Below, in pieces: positions 45,106 to 57,020 of a stretch of DNA of 64,000 bases; position 1 is the stretch's first letter; each line of letters opens with the position of its first letter. This DNA is from Cercophora sp. LCS_1. Lineage: Eukaryota > Ascomycota > Sordariomycetes > Sordariales > Lasiosphaeriaceae. Both the position numbers and the translations under genes were made by a program. The notes below the pieces were generated by a model that did not search any database, was not told where the DNA came from, and worked only from the letters and a program-made list of their open reading frames with translations. The stretch spans positions 496,001 through 560,000 of the forward strand of contig JAPZLL010000010.1 of NCBI GenBank assembly GCA_036250225.1, given 5' to 3'.

Positions 45106-45317
45106 TGTATATCGCTGGAGAGAGAAAAATGAGAAACAATACGACAGGCTTTGTGAGTATTTTGCAAGGCGATGTTGACGAGGGGCAGCTCTTGGGCATC
45201 GATGCAGCTGCCGAGAGGAAAGCGCGTCGTGAAACCTGAGAGAGAAATATGACTGGCTGATAATCCTGAAGTCAGAAACCCCGCCCTGGCTCTCCCATTT
45301 CTTCAACTACTACCAGA

Positions 45318-48128
45318 TCATGCCTGCTTGATGGTAATGGTTCTGGGCCCCGAAACCAGCGGGACCTGCCATCCTTGTCGTGCCTGTGTCAATCCCGGTG
45401 TCGTGACGGCAAAAGTTGCGCTCCCAGCAGTGACTTCTAGCCAAACCACCACCGAGGCAGCCGTTGGTCCTCCCTCCAGTTGAGCCAACGTGAGAGAGAC
45501 AAGACCAGCTTCGACACTGTAAGCAAACTCGCTTATGATCCCCGCATCAATGGTGATCAAAAGCCGAAGAGGCCCGACAAACACCCTCCGTCGAAATGCA
45601 TCCTGAGTCCGCCCCGTCACCACATCTCCCGCCCGTGTGATATCACCACCGTATGCCACAAACCCTCCCATCTCAGGATCCTCAACCAGATATGTACCCG
45701 AACCAAGGGCAAGTCCCACAAATCCAGGCCCATAATCACCGCTGTAGGCATCCCATTGAAGTGTGTCAGGCCATGAATGAAACGAAGCTGATGCAAAGCC
45801 CTCTTTGTTGATATTCGACAGGGGCGCCGTCATCCCGCCGTATCCGACACGCAAAAGATACAAATCGGTGGGATCGCTTCTAAAAGCCGACAGAAGGGCT
45901 AACGCGTTGAGGGCAGACCCGTAGTGGTGAATCTGTCGCTCGACCCGCCTCAGTTTGCCACCGTAGACATTATCCCAATATCGTCTCGCGTTGCCGTTCC
46001 AGCCCCAGTGAGGCACGGTAGGTGTGTATCCCAGCACCGTGTTGAGAGCTTTCGCCGCGGTGGTGTTGTATCCGAAATACCTGCAAAGTCAGGACCACCC
46101 AATCTCAGCCGCCAAAAGAAAAAAAGAAGAAGAAAAAGAAAAGCAGAAAAGGAAACGAACGGCAGGGAAAAATAAAGAAGAGTGAGGAGAAACTAACCTC
46201 GACCAAAGCCAAACCCCCTCCTGGCCTGTCGAATCCCACGCCATCTCACTCCCAAACGGCACCGCCATCCCCTCCCACCTCCTCGCCCGTGTCCTCATGA
46301 CGCCCTCCACCGCCCCCACCATCTCCGTCTTCCCCTCCCTTTTCAAATCCGCCAAAATCTCCCCAAACACCGTCTCCCCCATCAACCCATCCCCACTATG
46401 CCCAACATCCGCCCTCAGCCCCCTCAACACAGTCCCCACCGCCTTCTCAAGATACCACTCCCACCCCTGTCTCTGCAACAATCCCGTGTACCCCCTCCCA
46501 GCCCTATACAAGGCCCAATACGTCGCAGCAACATGCACATAATTATACGCCCTGTCCGTTTTGTCTGCCTGCGTTTTGTTCCACGACATCCACCCCGTCC
46601 AATCCACATTCTTCTCATACTCGATCAGGCCCGGTTGGTAATGAAACAGGGACTTTTTAACACTGTAATCAGCGTTTTGTAGACCACCCCATACCACCCC
46701 GTGTATAAACTCTTCGAGGACCGCAACCTCGCGTCCAGAAGGGAGGAAGGCTTGTTTGATGGCGGCCGCTAGGTACGAGCCTGCGCCTGCTTCGTCGGAG
46801 AGGCCAGCGATCCAGACGCGGTTGTCTTGTGTTACTTGTTTGCGGGTGGAGTAGTCGTACGAGATGATGGAGGGGCTGCGATGGAATGGGTCGGTGGTTG
46901 TGTTGAAGAGTTGGGTTGTCGTGAGGAAGTTGCCTAGGGCGGTGATGTGGGAGGGGAAGGCAGGGGTGAGGTGGTAGTGGATTGTTTGGGTTTGGTTTTG
47001 GGCGTAGAGGACGGTGAGACGGGCGCGGCCAAAGGTGGATGGGAGGGCGGTTAGGGTGTATTTGTTTGTTTGGGTGGATGGGACGATGGACAAGGAAGAT
47101 GGTGGGGAGACGGTGATGGACATGAGGGTTTGGTTTGGTGGTGGGTGGAGGAGGAGGGTCGAGGGTGTGTTGTGAGCGAGGATGTAGCCTGGAACAGAAA
47201 TTGCGACGGGACGACCAAGGGAGAGGAGGGTGCGGTTGATGTCGCGGACCGTAGGCGATAGGGAGAAACGGACGCCGACGGTCAGGGATTGGTTTGGTTG
47301 GAGGATGCGAGATGATGGTGGGTTCCACGGGTCGGCGGATGCCCATTCTCTGGTTGCCCAGGCTTTGGTGAGGACTTGCCACTCGTAGAGACCTTCAAAG
47401 GTTTGACTGCCGTAGGTTGTGTCTTGGTAGCTTGTCTCGGCGAGGTTGCGCCAGGCTTCGAGTGGAGTGTCGCCCAGGGGGGTGACGAGGAGAACAGCAC
47501 CGGTACCCCTGACTGGCATGGCTTGGATGTAGCCGGCGTGCATGCCAATGTAGGGCTCAGCGAGGGAGCATCTTTGCTGGATTTGCTCTGCCGAACGACC
47601 GGTGAAGATACTGTTGAACTCGGACGGGAATCCAAGGCCGCCTATCTCGATCGCTGTTTTGGCCGTGTTGGTCAGGGTGAAGCGCAGTCCGAGATCGCCG
47701 TTGATGTCGACCCATTCACGTGTGATATTCAGGGGCAAGGTCGTTGAAAATGTCGGTGCGAGGTTCGAAGTAGACAAGCCTGATGTTGTCTGTACTGATC
47801 TGACGGGTCTCCGAGCCAGAGCTGTGTTTGCGTCTATCCATGACCCGGCATTGACTTCGCGGTACCGAAGCGTCAGGTCGCCCCAGTGGTATTGTCCGTT
47901 CCGAGCTCTCCGTGGCAGGTAGTCCAATGGAAGAAAGTCGAATGAGCTGCCAGCGGGGCGGAGGGAGGCGAGGACTTGAGCATCGCGGGCGATTTGTATG
48001 TCGAAATTCTCGATCTTGTGGGTGTTGTACCCGTTACCGAGTCCAAGTGCATCCTGACCCGCTACCAGCCCTGGGGCAGTCAGGAGGCTGATCAGGGGCG
48101 CTAGTACTGAGAGAGTGACCCCTTTCAT
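45318..48128 (-). CDS. Secreted DUF5695-family protein (six-hairpin-glycosidase-like)
   Basis: Two exons, 48128-46198 and 46080-45318, with a 117-nt intron; 2694 nt, 897 aa. A signal peptide (MKGVTLSVLAPLISLLTAPG) leads a beta-rich N-terminal domain with GNGYNTHKIENFDIQIARDA and YLPRRARNGQYHWGDLTLRY. The second half shows repeated aromatic-rich helices such as VAATYWALYRAGRGY, HGVVWGGLQNADYSVKKSLF and GWNGNARRYWDNVYGGKLRR, suggesting an (alpha/alpha)6 toroid. This matches a fungal and bacterial family (DUF5695) thought to act on polysaccharides, though the substrate has not been established as far as I know. About ten N-glycosylation sites are visible (NQT, NRT, NTT and so on). The promoter lies in the 1.7-kb gap to the right. 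Confidence 0.82.
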
Positions 48129-48640
48129 GGTTGATGATGCTGCAAGTTCATGGCTCTAAAGCTAGTTAATGGGTTGTTATACAAGCCCCATCTTGGGGCC
48201 ATTCGCAAAAATTTCCCCATCAGGGTGCAAATAGGGCGAAGGGAACCGGTCGGAGAAATTATTCCGTGGAGAATATGCGGCGCCGTATTAATACCCTGCA
48301 TCTTGCGGATTGGTAGTCCAAGGTCCCTCCAATGGCTTCCGGGTAAAGACGCCATTGTCCTTAAAAGTGTAGAGAGACCAAGGAAGATCAGCGGGGTATG
48401 AGATTGTCTGTGCACAGTGACCTTCTACAAACAATTATGCTTTCTCTTGTCGTATCCATATGAGACTAAATGGTCTGTCCTCATTGAAATGCATACTGCC
48501 CGCACAAGAGTTAGCCATCGACTTCCTCCAACCACAACCACCAGTTCTCATGGCCGAGAGTCTCCCCAGGAAACATCCCGAGTTTCAAGTGCGATACTGT
48601 GAAGTCAGTCCCAAAATGAATCTCCAGCACCCTCGATACC

Positions 48641-48845
48641 GCTTTTTATTATCCAAATGGGAAACCAGCTAAAGACGCCGTGGCTGACGGCTGAGGCAGA
48701 ACTAAGCCCCCCGCGTCAGATCTAGAGCTTGAACAGCTTGCGTTCACCGCGGGATTGTGAACTGGTGTAGATTTTGAGGCGTGATTTCAGCCCAGAGACC
48801 CACTAGGGCACTCATCGCTGGTTTCCCATCTGGATAATAAAAAGC
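48641..48845. repeat. 205-bp element bounded by a 30-bp inverted repeat
   Basis: The left arm 48641-48670 and right arm 48816-48845 are reverse complements at 28 of 30 positions (left arm starts GCTTTTTATTATCC, right arm ends GGATAATAAAAAGC). The 145-base interior has no open frame of note and is not self-complementary. It could be a small MITE-like element or a transcribed hairpin; I see no clear target-site duplication. Confidence 0.65.
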
Positions 48846-49669
48846 AGTCATTCTCGATAAGTTTACTTGCAATCCATGACATGAATTCTCTTGTCATGCG
48901 ACGTCGGGTCCCAGGTATCAGCACCATCAGGCTACCGAGAGATAAGAGATGCCGGGCATGGCAACCTGTTGACCGGTTGGGAAGATGTTGGGAGATGAGG
49001 AGGGCAGCCATTGGAAGACGGCACACCCACATGCCGGCGTGCATCTGCCAGCGCTCATCGACGCCCGTGTCGCAACGACCATGAGTGCCGAATCCGGAAA
49101 AAACATGGAAATACCGTGACAGCGTAGTTTGGGATACTTGATTGGAATTGGCATTGTCAAGCAGCATCTCTGAAGACAGCAAACGTGTCAATTTGAGTTG
49201 TTGACAAGGTCTCAACTTCATGAGGACTCAACTTCACCGATCATCTCCCAAGCCGGATACGTCGGCACCCATCATCGAAGACCCAACACACCTGCCGAAT
49301 GAGAAGCACTCCTTCAAGCCTCAAGCCATGGCAAATGTACCCTTCTTCCCCAGACCAATGCTGGCAATCGCCCCTATCCACCATTCGCCGACCACGCAAA
49401 CAAGCTTTTGCCCAGACGACGGGATGACGCCGCACAGCACCCAAGCGCAACGGCGCGCTCACCCCACCATGGCGGGGTGGTGTGTGGGCGATCCAATGAC
49501 CGTCCCGCGTCTTATCTCCAGGGCCCGACAATCCAAGGCAGAATGATGAAAAGGGTGGCGTGGCCGTCTCCGTGATGGTCGTGAGACATTGCCGCATTCA
49601 GCGTTGTCTGGCTATGACCCTTGAAGACGATCAAAATGGGCGCCCACGCGGGGGGTGAGACATGAGGCA

Positions 49670-49675
49670 TATATA
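49670..49675 (+). promoter_or_regulatory. TATA-like box upstream of the DUF3602 gene
   Basis: GGCATATATACCCGG lies about 140 bases before the proposed ATG at 49814, at a plausible distance for a core promoter with a short leader. Confidence 0.4.
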
Positions 49676-49813
49676 CCCGGACTGCCCGTGCTGATGCGCT
49701 CTTGAAAAGGGCCAAGCTCCCTCGATGCTTCTTGGTCTCTCCAACAAACTCGAGGCCGCTTTGCTGTGACACAAGACACCCAAAACCCCCCTGTATCTTA
49801 CGACTGGCACGAG

Positions 49814-50123
49814 ATGGACCCTTTGTCCGACGAGTATCGAAACCGCCGACGCTCCTTTGGAAGAGGCGGCGCAGGGAATATCCGTAAGTTTGCCCCTTGA
49901 CAACTTGAACTGGTTCCTAAATAACTTGCTGCTAGGTTCCCATGCCGAGGCGACCATCCCCGAGGCAGCGGTTGCCGAACACCAACAGCGTCGCCGGAGT
50001 AGCGTGTGGAGCATGGCTAGCTCGTCCTCCAGCGCGTCGAGGAGGTCCAAGATCTTTGGCAGCGTCAAGAATCTCTTTGGAAGGACTCAACCAACAATGG
50101 AGGGCAAGGAAGAGGACATGTAG
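49814..50123 (+). CDS. Small DUF3602-family protein
   Basis: Two exons, 49814-49883 and 49936-50123, sum to 258 nt, 85 aa. The join gives RRRSFGRGGAGNIRSHAEA. The GRGGAGN motif is the hallmark of the fungal DUF3602 family, small basic proteins of unknown role, some stress- or conidiation-associated. The C-terminal half is Ser/Arg-rich and ends with a basic helix (RRSKIFGSVKNLFGR) and an acidic tip. The frame is open upstream of the ATG for about 40 codons (PPVSYDWHEM), so an earlier start in an unseen exon is possible. No signal peptide. Confidence 0.65.
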
Positions 50124-50192
50124 TCATTCTTGGCGAGTGATGTCGGGAGAATGCCGTAGTAATTCAATGTGCACTTGACAGTATGCGTGTTC

Positions 50193-52031
50193 CTAGACAA
50201 CCTTCAGGCTGATCGAGGTGCAGTTCCGACCCCCAACAGGGACAGTCGGGTTGCCATCGGTCGAGAGATCCAGCTGAAGCCCACAGCTCAGCCAGTGGGC
50301 TGCTTGGCTGGTCATGTCTGCTGAACACCTGAGTGACGCTTCGTCGCTTGAGCATTTCACAGGCGTGTAGTCGTCGGGCAACGAGTCTAATGTTCGACGA
50401 CGGAGCAGCCAGACATTGCTGCTTGCGTCGTGCACTCCCACAGCTGCAATAGCAGGGTATTCCTTCTCATCGACGTAGCCAACGACGCAAAGGTGGCCAC
50501 TACCCTCGACGCTGAACGAGCTGGCGGACGAGCGAGTATTTGTAAAGAGCAGGGAGTTACCAATGAGAAGGAGAAACCAGCTGTCAAATGTCCCACCGGG
50601 CTGCGAGACTTGGACCGCAAACTGAGAAACCGTTTCGCCGCACGTCGTATCGACGGTGGGAGTCGGAGTGGCAGTTGGAGTCGTTGTCGTGTTTGCCCAC
50701 CGTGGCGCCGTCGTATTTGCATGCATCGTTGTGTTTGGCCAGCGCACAGAGGTTGAATTGGACAGCAGGGCGGTCGTTGTCGAGTTTGGCCACCGGACCG
50801 ATGTGAAGTTTGCGAGCGCTGTTGGCGTGGAAAACGTAGTGTTGAGCCAGCGGCCTGTCGTTGTGTTCGGTTTTAAGCTTGGCATGGAGGTGTTGAGCCA
50901 TATAGGCCTCGTTCCGGTGCCCAGGATTAGACTCGTGGACGAGATGTTGAGCCACCCGCTCGTCGTCCGATTTCCCGATACGGTGCCAGCAGATGTGACG
51001 TTCTGTCCAGCGGAGGAGGTCGAGTTCTGAAACCTCACCGTGCTCGAGTTTTCTGAACTCACGGCTGCCGCTACAGTGTGTGTCCACAAGGGCTGTCTCG
51101 TGTGGTACACAGTTGTTTCGCTCAGAACGTAGACCACCGAGGTTCCGTTTGCCTGCGCTGCTCCAAGCGAGGCCGAGGGGTTCCTCATCGTGCCAACTCC
51201 GTGGATAGAAGTTTGCACCCTGTTCCGCGACGTCGACCCAGAAGAAGTTTCCGAACTGCTCGATGAAAAAAGGCCCGTGGCCAACCTTATCTTGCTTGTT
51301 GAGACGCCCCGTGCTGCGGACGTCTTATTCTGGAACCGGCTGTGTGTGCTATTGTTTGTAGAAATTGTCGCGTTCAGGAAGGGTGGTCGAATTGTCGTGT
51401 TTCGCGCAGCTGTAGCAGTAACCGTTCTTGTCGTTAATTCGACCGTGATGGTCTCTCTCGTCCCCGAGATTCCAAGGCACGAGCAGGCAGACTGGAAGGC
51501 GCCACTTGTTGGACACGGAGCTGCATGCGCCAGGATTGCGCGCTCCGTCTCCATTGCCCCTTCATCGCTCTCCAGAGACCTCAGTCCATCCCGCTCATCT
51601 TGATCTATGTCGGCGCACCCAAAAGAGGGCGTAGGGCTTAGTCTAGTCGTCGCTGTCGCATTTCGGTTTGTGGAACTTCGAGTCGAATTCGAAGACGTCG
51701 AGGGGACCGTCAAGGTGGTCGTAACAGTGCTGACAAGATATTAGAGTGCCTATAACTGCCGGATACCAAGATCATACCTTTTTGCAACCGTTGCGGTCGC
51801 TTGAAAGAAAGAGATGCAATCCGCCGTGCCATTTCTCTCGTTGTTGGCTGTTTGAAGAGCTGCCCCGCGAATGGAAGCTCTGGTCAGCTTGGGCGCGGCG
51901 TTGTGACCCACTGTGCAAGGGTATCCCTGTCACTGGCGGCACTTACCGAGGAGACAGGCGTCGCTGGAGCACGTCGAGCTGATCGCCCCTTCCAACCACG
52001 TCGCGATGGCAACAAGCCAGACCGTTCGCAT
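50193..52031 (-). CDS. Secreted mucin-like Ser/Thr-rich protein with repeated W-x-N-[ST] sequons
   Basis: Three exons: 52031-51947, 51877-51778 and 51729-50193. Total 1722 nt, 573 aa. A signal peptide (MRTVWLVAIATWLEGAISS) is followed by a short Cys motif domain (CSSDACLL, ANNERNGTADCISFF) often found at the start of fungal mucin-like proteins. A long Ser/Thr/Asn-rich region follows. Within it the motif Arg/Ile-Trp-x-Asn-Ser/Thr recurs: IWLNTS, RWLNTT, RWPNST, RWPNTT, RWANTT, each an N-glycosylation sequon. The last 180 residues form a compact Cys-containing domain (CGETVSQFAVQVSQPGGTFD to the end). It is likely a heavily glycosylated wall or surface protein; no GPI signal is seen. Function unknown. 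Confidence 0.75.
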
Positions 52032-53291
52032 CTTTTCTGTCCTTTGCGCGTCTTTTCCTCATCGGCAAAATGCCATTCCGCGGCGGCGAGTGTTGTTTTA
52101 AACCGCCCACGACAAGGACAAAGGCGGAGCTGGGCCTCCTTGACCCGGCCTCCAATGCTTCCAGGTTCATTTCCAGAAAACAGGTTCTGGCGTTGTAACG
52201 ACTGCCAACGCCCGCGAAATCCCATGTCTTAATGCCGTGTTATAGATTACGGCTACCAAGGACCAGCAATTCTACCTTGGAACGGCTCAATGCCAGGTCG
52301 CGAACTGCCAATTACTTTGTTTCAATCCCGATTGACGTCGACGATGAGCTGGGTCGAAGTTGAACGTCCCCAAGAGTTTGGCTTGGCATCTGGTCGCAAG
52401 AATCGCCCGCCTCGCCGAACGGGATGCTCCCGACAATCGGCCTGCAGCGCCCGTCGCAACGAAAGTTCCCCGCATCCCCTGCTCATCCTTTCAGCGGACC
52501 AGCTGCGGCCTGAGCACTTCCCCAAGTCCAACCTTGTTGTGATTCCGCCGCTTGGGTCCAAACTCCCCATGACCCGACCCCTTGGAGAAGGTCGATCCTT
52601 TTACGTTCCGTTCTGGACAGGCTTGCATCTCATCCCTGTGACAGGCATGGTTATCGATCTCAGATCGCCGTTGAACGGTCCGTGAGAGAGTTCGGCGACC
52701 ACAGTCAACGCCCCGACCAACCACCACCCGATCTCGGTTCCCGAATATTTACATGGTCGGCGCTGCATTTTCTCATGGCCTGAGCTGCCACTAAGACCAA
52801 GTAGGACGGAGGCAGTTGGTGGTGGTTGCTCCCATCTGCAAGTCTGTCCGTGAGTGCTGTTGACGACGTCGGCCATTCGACGTTGCCTCGTGGGCACAGG
52901 GTGCTGGGACCCCTTCTGTGGTGAGCGTCGGCAGCCAATGCTACCCACGACACGGGACGCGGTCCAGATGGGGTGGTCTCGGCTCAGGCCCCGCAACTCG
53001 GCTCCCGTCCGGATCCAGGGGCCCATCTGGCGGCCGTTTTGTCAGCGAATCCCCTTCAAAAGGGTTGTGCTTCGACCTATGGCATGCGACTGCGCACATG
53101 CTGTGGCTGAAAGTGCACAAAGTTGGGGTTGGACAATGCGAGGGACATGCGTCTGTTCTCCTTCGTCCCTCAAGAGCCTTATAAGACTGGGTTGGACGGC
53201 ATGGCAACTGGGTTGTCCCCTGTGAGATTGGAGACCCTGTTCCCCTCGTCCACTTACACGGCGCCCAGTTCAAGGTTCAAGTTGAGCCACA
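52032..53291. other. Divergent intergenic region, nothing recognised
   Basis: About 1.26 kb between the mucin-like gene and the third PTH11-like gene. Frames on both strands overlap without family patterns. It must hold both promoters. Confidence 0.4.
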
Positions 53292-54496
53292 ATGGAGTCG
53301 GACGACCTGGGTCCACGGATCCTCATCACCACATGGACGATCACAGGGCTGGCATTTGCCTTCCTGGTCGTTCGTCTGGCGTGTAAGCTTCGGACTAAGC
53401 GATATCTGTGGTGGGACGACTATGTCCTTGCTCTGTCATGGGTAAGCGTACGCCCCGTCGTAGGCTGATAACCTCCTGATCAGTTTCCAGGTCATGCTCG
53501 TAGCTTCAATTGCTCTCATAACGCTGAGCGTGACGAAAGGGCTTGGCAAGCATGCCATTGACGTTCCTCCCGAGAACTATCCTATTCTCGGCGTTGTTGG
53601 CAACCTCACGGGAACCTTCTCGATCCTTGCCGCCACTTGGAGCAAGACGTCCTTCGCATTGACACTTCTCCGGCTGATGCAAGGTCGCCTCAAGATACTA
53701 CTGTGGTTCTTGATCGTGACCATCAACATCTTCATGGGGCTCAACGCGCTCTTCATGTGGGTAAGGTGCACACCGGTCGAGCGGACATGGAATCCGTTTG
53801 CGCCTGGGACATGCTGGGAGGATCATATCTATCCCAACTATGGCATGTTTGCTGCAGGCTACTCTGCGGCTGCCGAGTTTGCCCTGGCGCTACTCCCATG
53901 GAAGGTCATCTGGAAGCTGCAAATGAAGAGGAAGGAGAAGGTCGGCGTAGCCCTGGCTATGAGCATGGGCATTTTGTAAGTACATCGACAAGTCACAGGG
54001 CCACAATCTGACGACCCGCAGCGCCGGAGCCACAGCCTGTGTCAAGACAACCGAGATCCCACTCCTCGCAAGCCCAGACTTTACATGCAAGTCCTCCGCC
54101 TTCATACACTCGACTAGCGTTGCTAACAGAGTCAAAGATGCCTCCGCCCCCTTGATTTACTGGGGTTGCGCCGAGTCTGGTGTTACCATCATCGCGGCCT
54201 CGATCCCGATCTTGCGCACACTCTTCCGAGACCTTAACACACTCAGCAGGAAGTACTACATCGCCGAGAGCAAGAACGCGACGCAGAACTCGCGAGTTGC
54301 GACAAGCAAGTATATCGAGAATACCGTGGTCATTTCTGCTGGCCCTGTTCCCGAGTTGTCGTCGCAGAGCAGCAACCTGAGCGAGAAGGTCGCCGTCCGC
54401 GATTCTCAGGGGCATATTTTGCAGAGCACCGAGGTGATGGTCGCTGTTGAGTATCGCGCAGAGGATGAAAAGGACCTGCCTCCTCATGCGATGTGA
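53292..54496 (+). CDS. PTH11-like seven-helix membrane protein (fungal rhodopsin-domain family)
   Basis: Four exons: 53292-53441, 53491-53975, 54022-54090 and 54130-54496. They sum to 1071 nt, 356 aa. Family landmarks are LWWDDYVLALSW after helix 1, FSILAATWSKTSFALTLLRL, NPFAPGTCWE, ALLPWKVIWKLQMKRKEKVG, SMGIFAGATACVKTTEIPLL and YWGCAESGVTIIAASIPILR, all in the order seen in the CFEM-less PTH11-like group. The third intron is only 39 nt with donor GTCCTC, chosen by phase. The tail after about 270 is hydrophilic and Ser-rich. It probably acts at the plasma membrane as a receptor-like sensor. Unlike the copy at 30-31.6 kb, all exons are in frame. Confidence 0.87.
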
Positions 54497-54681
54497 ATGT
54501 TTTGTACGATATAATCCTAGGACTGGTGTGCAATTAATGGTGTTGCTCTTCCTTGGTGGTTCTCCTCGCGCACTTGGGCGAGCAACCAAGCTGTCAGGTG
54601 GTGGAGCTTGCGGCAGTGATAAGGTGGGCTACCGGACCAATTCCCATCCAACCAGCTACGGCGGACGATCACATCCGCAAT

Positions 54682-54761
54682 TCTTCCGTAGTATAGTGGT
54701 CAGTATGTGAGCTTGTCATTCGACTTCGCTCGAGACCCGGGTTCAATTCCCGGCGGGAGAG
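54682..54761 (+). tRNA. tRNA-Asp (anticodon GUC) with 8-nt intron
   Basis: Acceptor stem TCTTCCG pairs with CGGGAGA, and the discriminator base is G, as in tRNA-Asp. The anticodon stem TGAGC/GCTCG encloses the loop with GTC at 54715-54717, and the T arm is CCGGGTTCAATTCCCGG. An 8-base intron (54719-54726) one base after the anticodon fits the canonical position. A T-run follows at 54768, suitable for RNA polymerase III termination. An identical copy lies inverted at 57822-57901. Confidence 0.93.
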
Positions 54762-55273
54762 ATCATATTTTTTGCCGTTTTGTCGGCCATCATCTGCCGT
54801 TTCCTTCCTTTTGCCAGTCTGGACTCCCCAACGCAACGACAGGACCATAACGATGCAACTTGCTGTCGTCTGCCGTTTGGGCATCTCGCCACTGCCTGCT
54901 CTAGGCGTTTGAGATGGTGGTGCCAAGTCCACCCGAGCCCAATCACGCGTCGGAATGAAACGGAGCTCGGTGGGAAGTGACCCGCCCATGTGAATCGCCG
55001 GCCACGAGATGCCATTTCCAGGCAAACGCCCTTCCGCATCGCCGCCATCTGGTCTGGGCTACGATCGGAGTCTGCCGATGAGCTTTCTTACCTTCCTCAT
55101 TCGGGGTCGATTACCGTATAACGTTTATCTGTTTGTTGATCTTTACGACTTTTTAAACTCGACCTCACCTCAATTACCAACTGCATCTGCACTCACTTCG
55201 CTGCGCGGAAACAACCCCTCACTCGCCTCGCACTCACAAATCCTTGTCGCAACCCCACCATCCAAGCATCAGC
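54762..55273. other. Intergenic region between tRNA-Asp and the oxygenase-like gene
   Basis: About 510 bases. The first 20 resemble the sequence downstream of the second tRNA copy. The rest is the presumed promoter and pyrimidine-rich leader of the next gene. Confidence 0.45.
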
Positions 55274-56477
55274 ATGGCAGACACCGTCATCCCCCAAGAC
55301 ATCCCCATGGACCTACCGATCATCGATCTCGACACCTTCCTACAAAACGATCCCTCCACACCCGCCGTGCAAAACGAATGCGTCAAAGCCGCTAAAGCCC
55401 TGATCGTCTACGGCGCCCTGGTGCTGCACGACTCGCGCGTCGCCGAATCCGACAACACCAACTTTCTCGACCTGCTCGAGGACTACTTTGCGCAGCCCGA
55501 AGCGGCTCTCAAAAAAGACGAGCGCCCCGAACTGAGCTACCAAATTGGCGTGACGCTCGAAAACACCGAAAAGCCCAAATGCGCCGTCGACGAGCCCTGC
55601 CTGCGCGTCATCGAGCGGCTGCAACCGTCGGAGCGACCGCTGGATATCAGCGCGCACGATCCCGATCCGAAATGTCGCTTCTTTTGGCGCATGGTCGAGC
55701 AGCCGCCGTATGAGACGCAGTTCCCTGGGTTGAACGCGGCGAATATCATCCCCGAGGCGGAGGGGATCAAGGAACGGTGGGAGGGCACCATGAACACGTG
55801 GGGCACGTCGATGAAGGGCGCGGTGGAGGGGTTGACGGAGATGGTGGCGGTGGGGTTGGGGCTGGAGAGGGGGAGGTTCAAAGACGCGGGACGGTATGGA
55901 CCGCATTTGCTTGCGCCTACGGCGTCGGATTTGAGGAAATATGGGGAAAAAGATACCATCTTGGCTGGGTTCCATACCGATCTCAACTTTTTGACCATTC
56001 ATGGCCGGTCGAGATACCCGGGTTTGCATATCTGGGCGAGGAATACGGGGAAGAGGATTCCCGTCAAGATTCCGGAGGGGAATCATCTGCTTGTGCAGGC
56101 GGGGAAGCAGCTCGAGCATATCACGGGTGGCTTGATCAAGGCGGGGTATCATGAGGTGGTGGTGAATGAGAAGACGGTCGAGGTGATTGAGCGGAGGAAG
56201 AGGGAGCTCCCTGAGCGGCCGTTGGTGCGCATCTCGTCGACCTTCTTCTGGCATTTGTCGTCGGATTTTGATCTCGCGCCTATCCCGGAGTTGGTGGATA
56301 AGGCGAAGGAGTTGAGGGCGGAGAACTTCAATCTGGGGAGGGATGAGGGTGATGAGGTTGAGTATCCGCCCATGAAGGTGGGCGAGCAGGTTCAGAGGTA
56401 CGTCTTGGCACTCGCACCTTTGCGCAGAAACTGACTCTCGTTGCAGTGAACTGAAGCATATCGCATTGATGGCTTGA
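55274..56477 (+). CDS. 2-oxoglutarate/Fe(II) dioxygenase-like protein (isopenicillin-N-synthase fold)
   Basis: Two exons, 55274-56397 and 56447-56477; 1155 nt, 384 aa. The N-terminus has LPIIDLDTFL and AAKALIVYGALVLHDSRV, the DIOX_N pattern. The core shows GFHTDLNFLTIHG, supplying the His-x-Asp iron ligands, and ARNTGKRIPVKIPEGNHLLVQAGKQLEHITGG with the expected later His in AGYHEV. The usual Arg-x-Ser for 2-oxoglutarate may be RPLVRISSTFFWHLSSD. The enzyme is probably cytosolic and hydroxylates or oxidises a small molecule; the substrate is unknown. Without the short second exon the frame would run on past the splice, so exon 2 is needed for the natural end. It lies inside the inverted tRNA-Asp pair. 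Confidence 0.82.
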
Positions 56478-57020
56478 GTGGTTGGTGTTGGTTCGGTTGC
56501 ACAGCATTAGTGTCGGACAGGTGGCTGCCTTCTGCGGATACCATGATTTCAGGGCGAACTGGGGGCTTGTTTTTCCAAACAAATGGCAGATAGAATATTC
56601 TCGTGGTCTTGATAAGTTCTTCGTCGTCGTTTCGTTTGGTTCACGTGGGGACAGAATACCATTGCTGTGGTGGGTTTTTGGTGCCGTTTCGTTCGAGATG
56701 CAGTGATTGATTGGCTTCGGGATGCCGATTGTAGGCCTCACTGCCTGCCCCAAGGTTTGGCATGGTAGGCCTCACGTTTGTAGGCCTCAGCCCACGGACG
56801 GGTCTCCCAATGACGCGACTCGGAGAAGGCAGCCTGCGGCCTTGGGAAAAGAGCAGCGAATGGAGGAAGGAGGAACACCGATGAAGTTTGTGGCTCGTGG
56901 CAGACTTTTGAAGATTTAAGACACATGCCGATGATTTTTCTCTCATCCCCAAGGCTCCGAGCCCAATCCATTCTCAGATCTACATCACTTGAGCTTTCCA
57001 GGTATTACTCTCGAGCAAGT
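56478..57020. other. Intergenic region with three copies of GTAGGCCTCA
   Basis: The decamer occurs at 56731, 56765 and 56780 on the plus strand, 240-290 bases upstream of the next ATG. The core AGGCCT is palindromic. No gene seen. Confidence 0.5.

Larger units (their letters stand above)
48129..49813. other. Long intergenic region with an inverted repeat
   Basis: About 1.7 kb between the DUF5695 start and the DUF3602 gene. It contains the inverted repeat at 48641-48845 and a TATA-like element at 49670. No further gene is supported. Confidence 0.45.
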
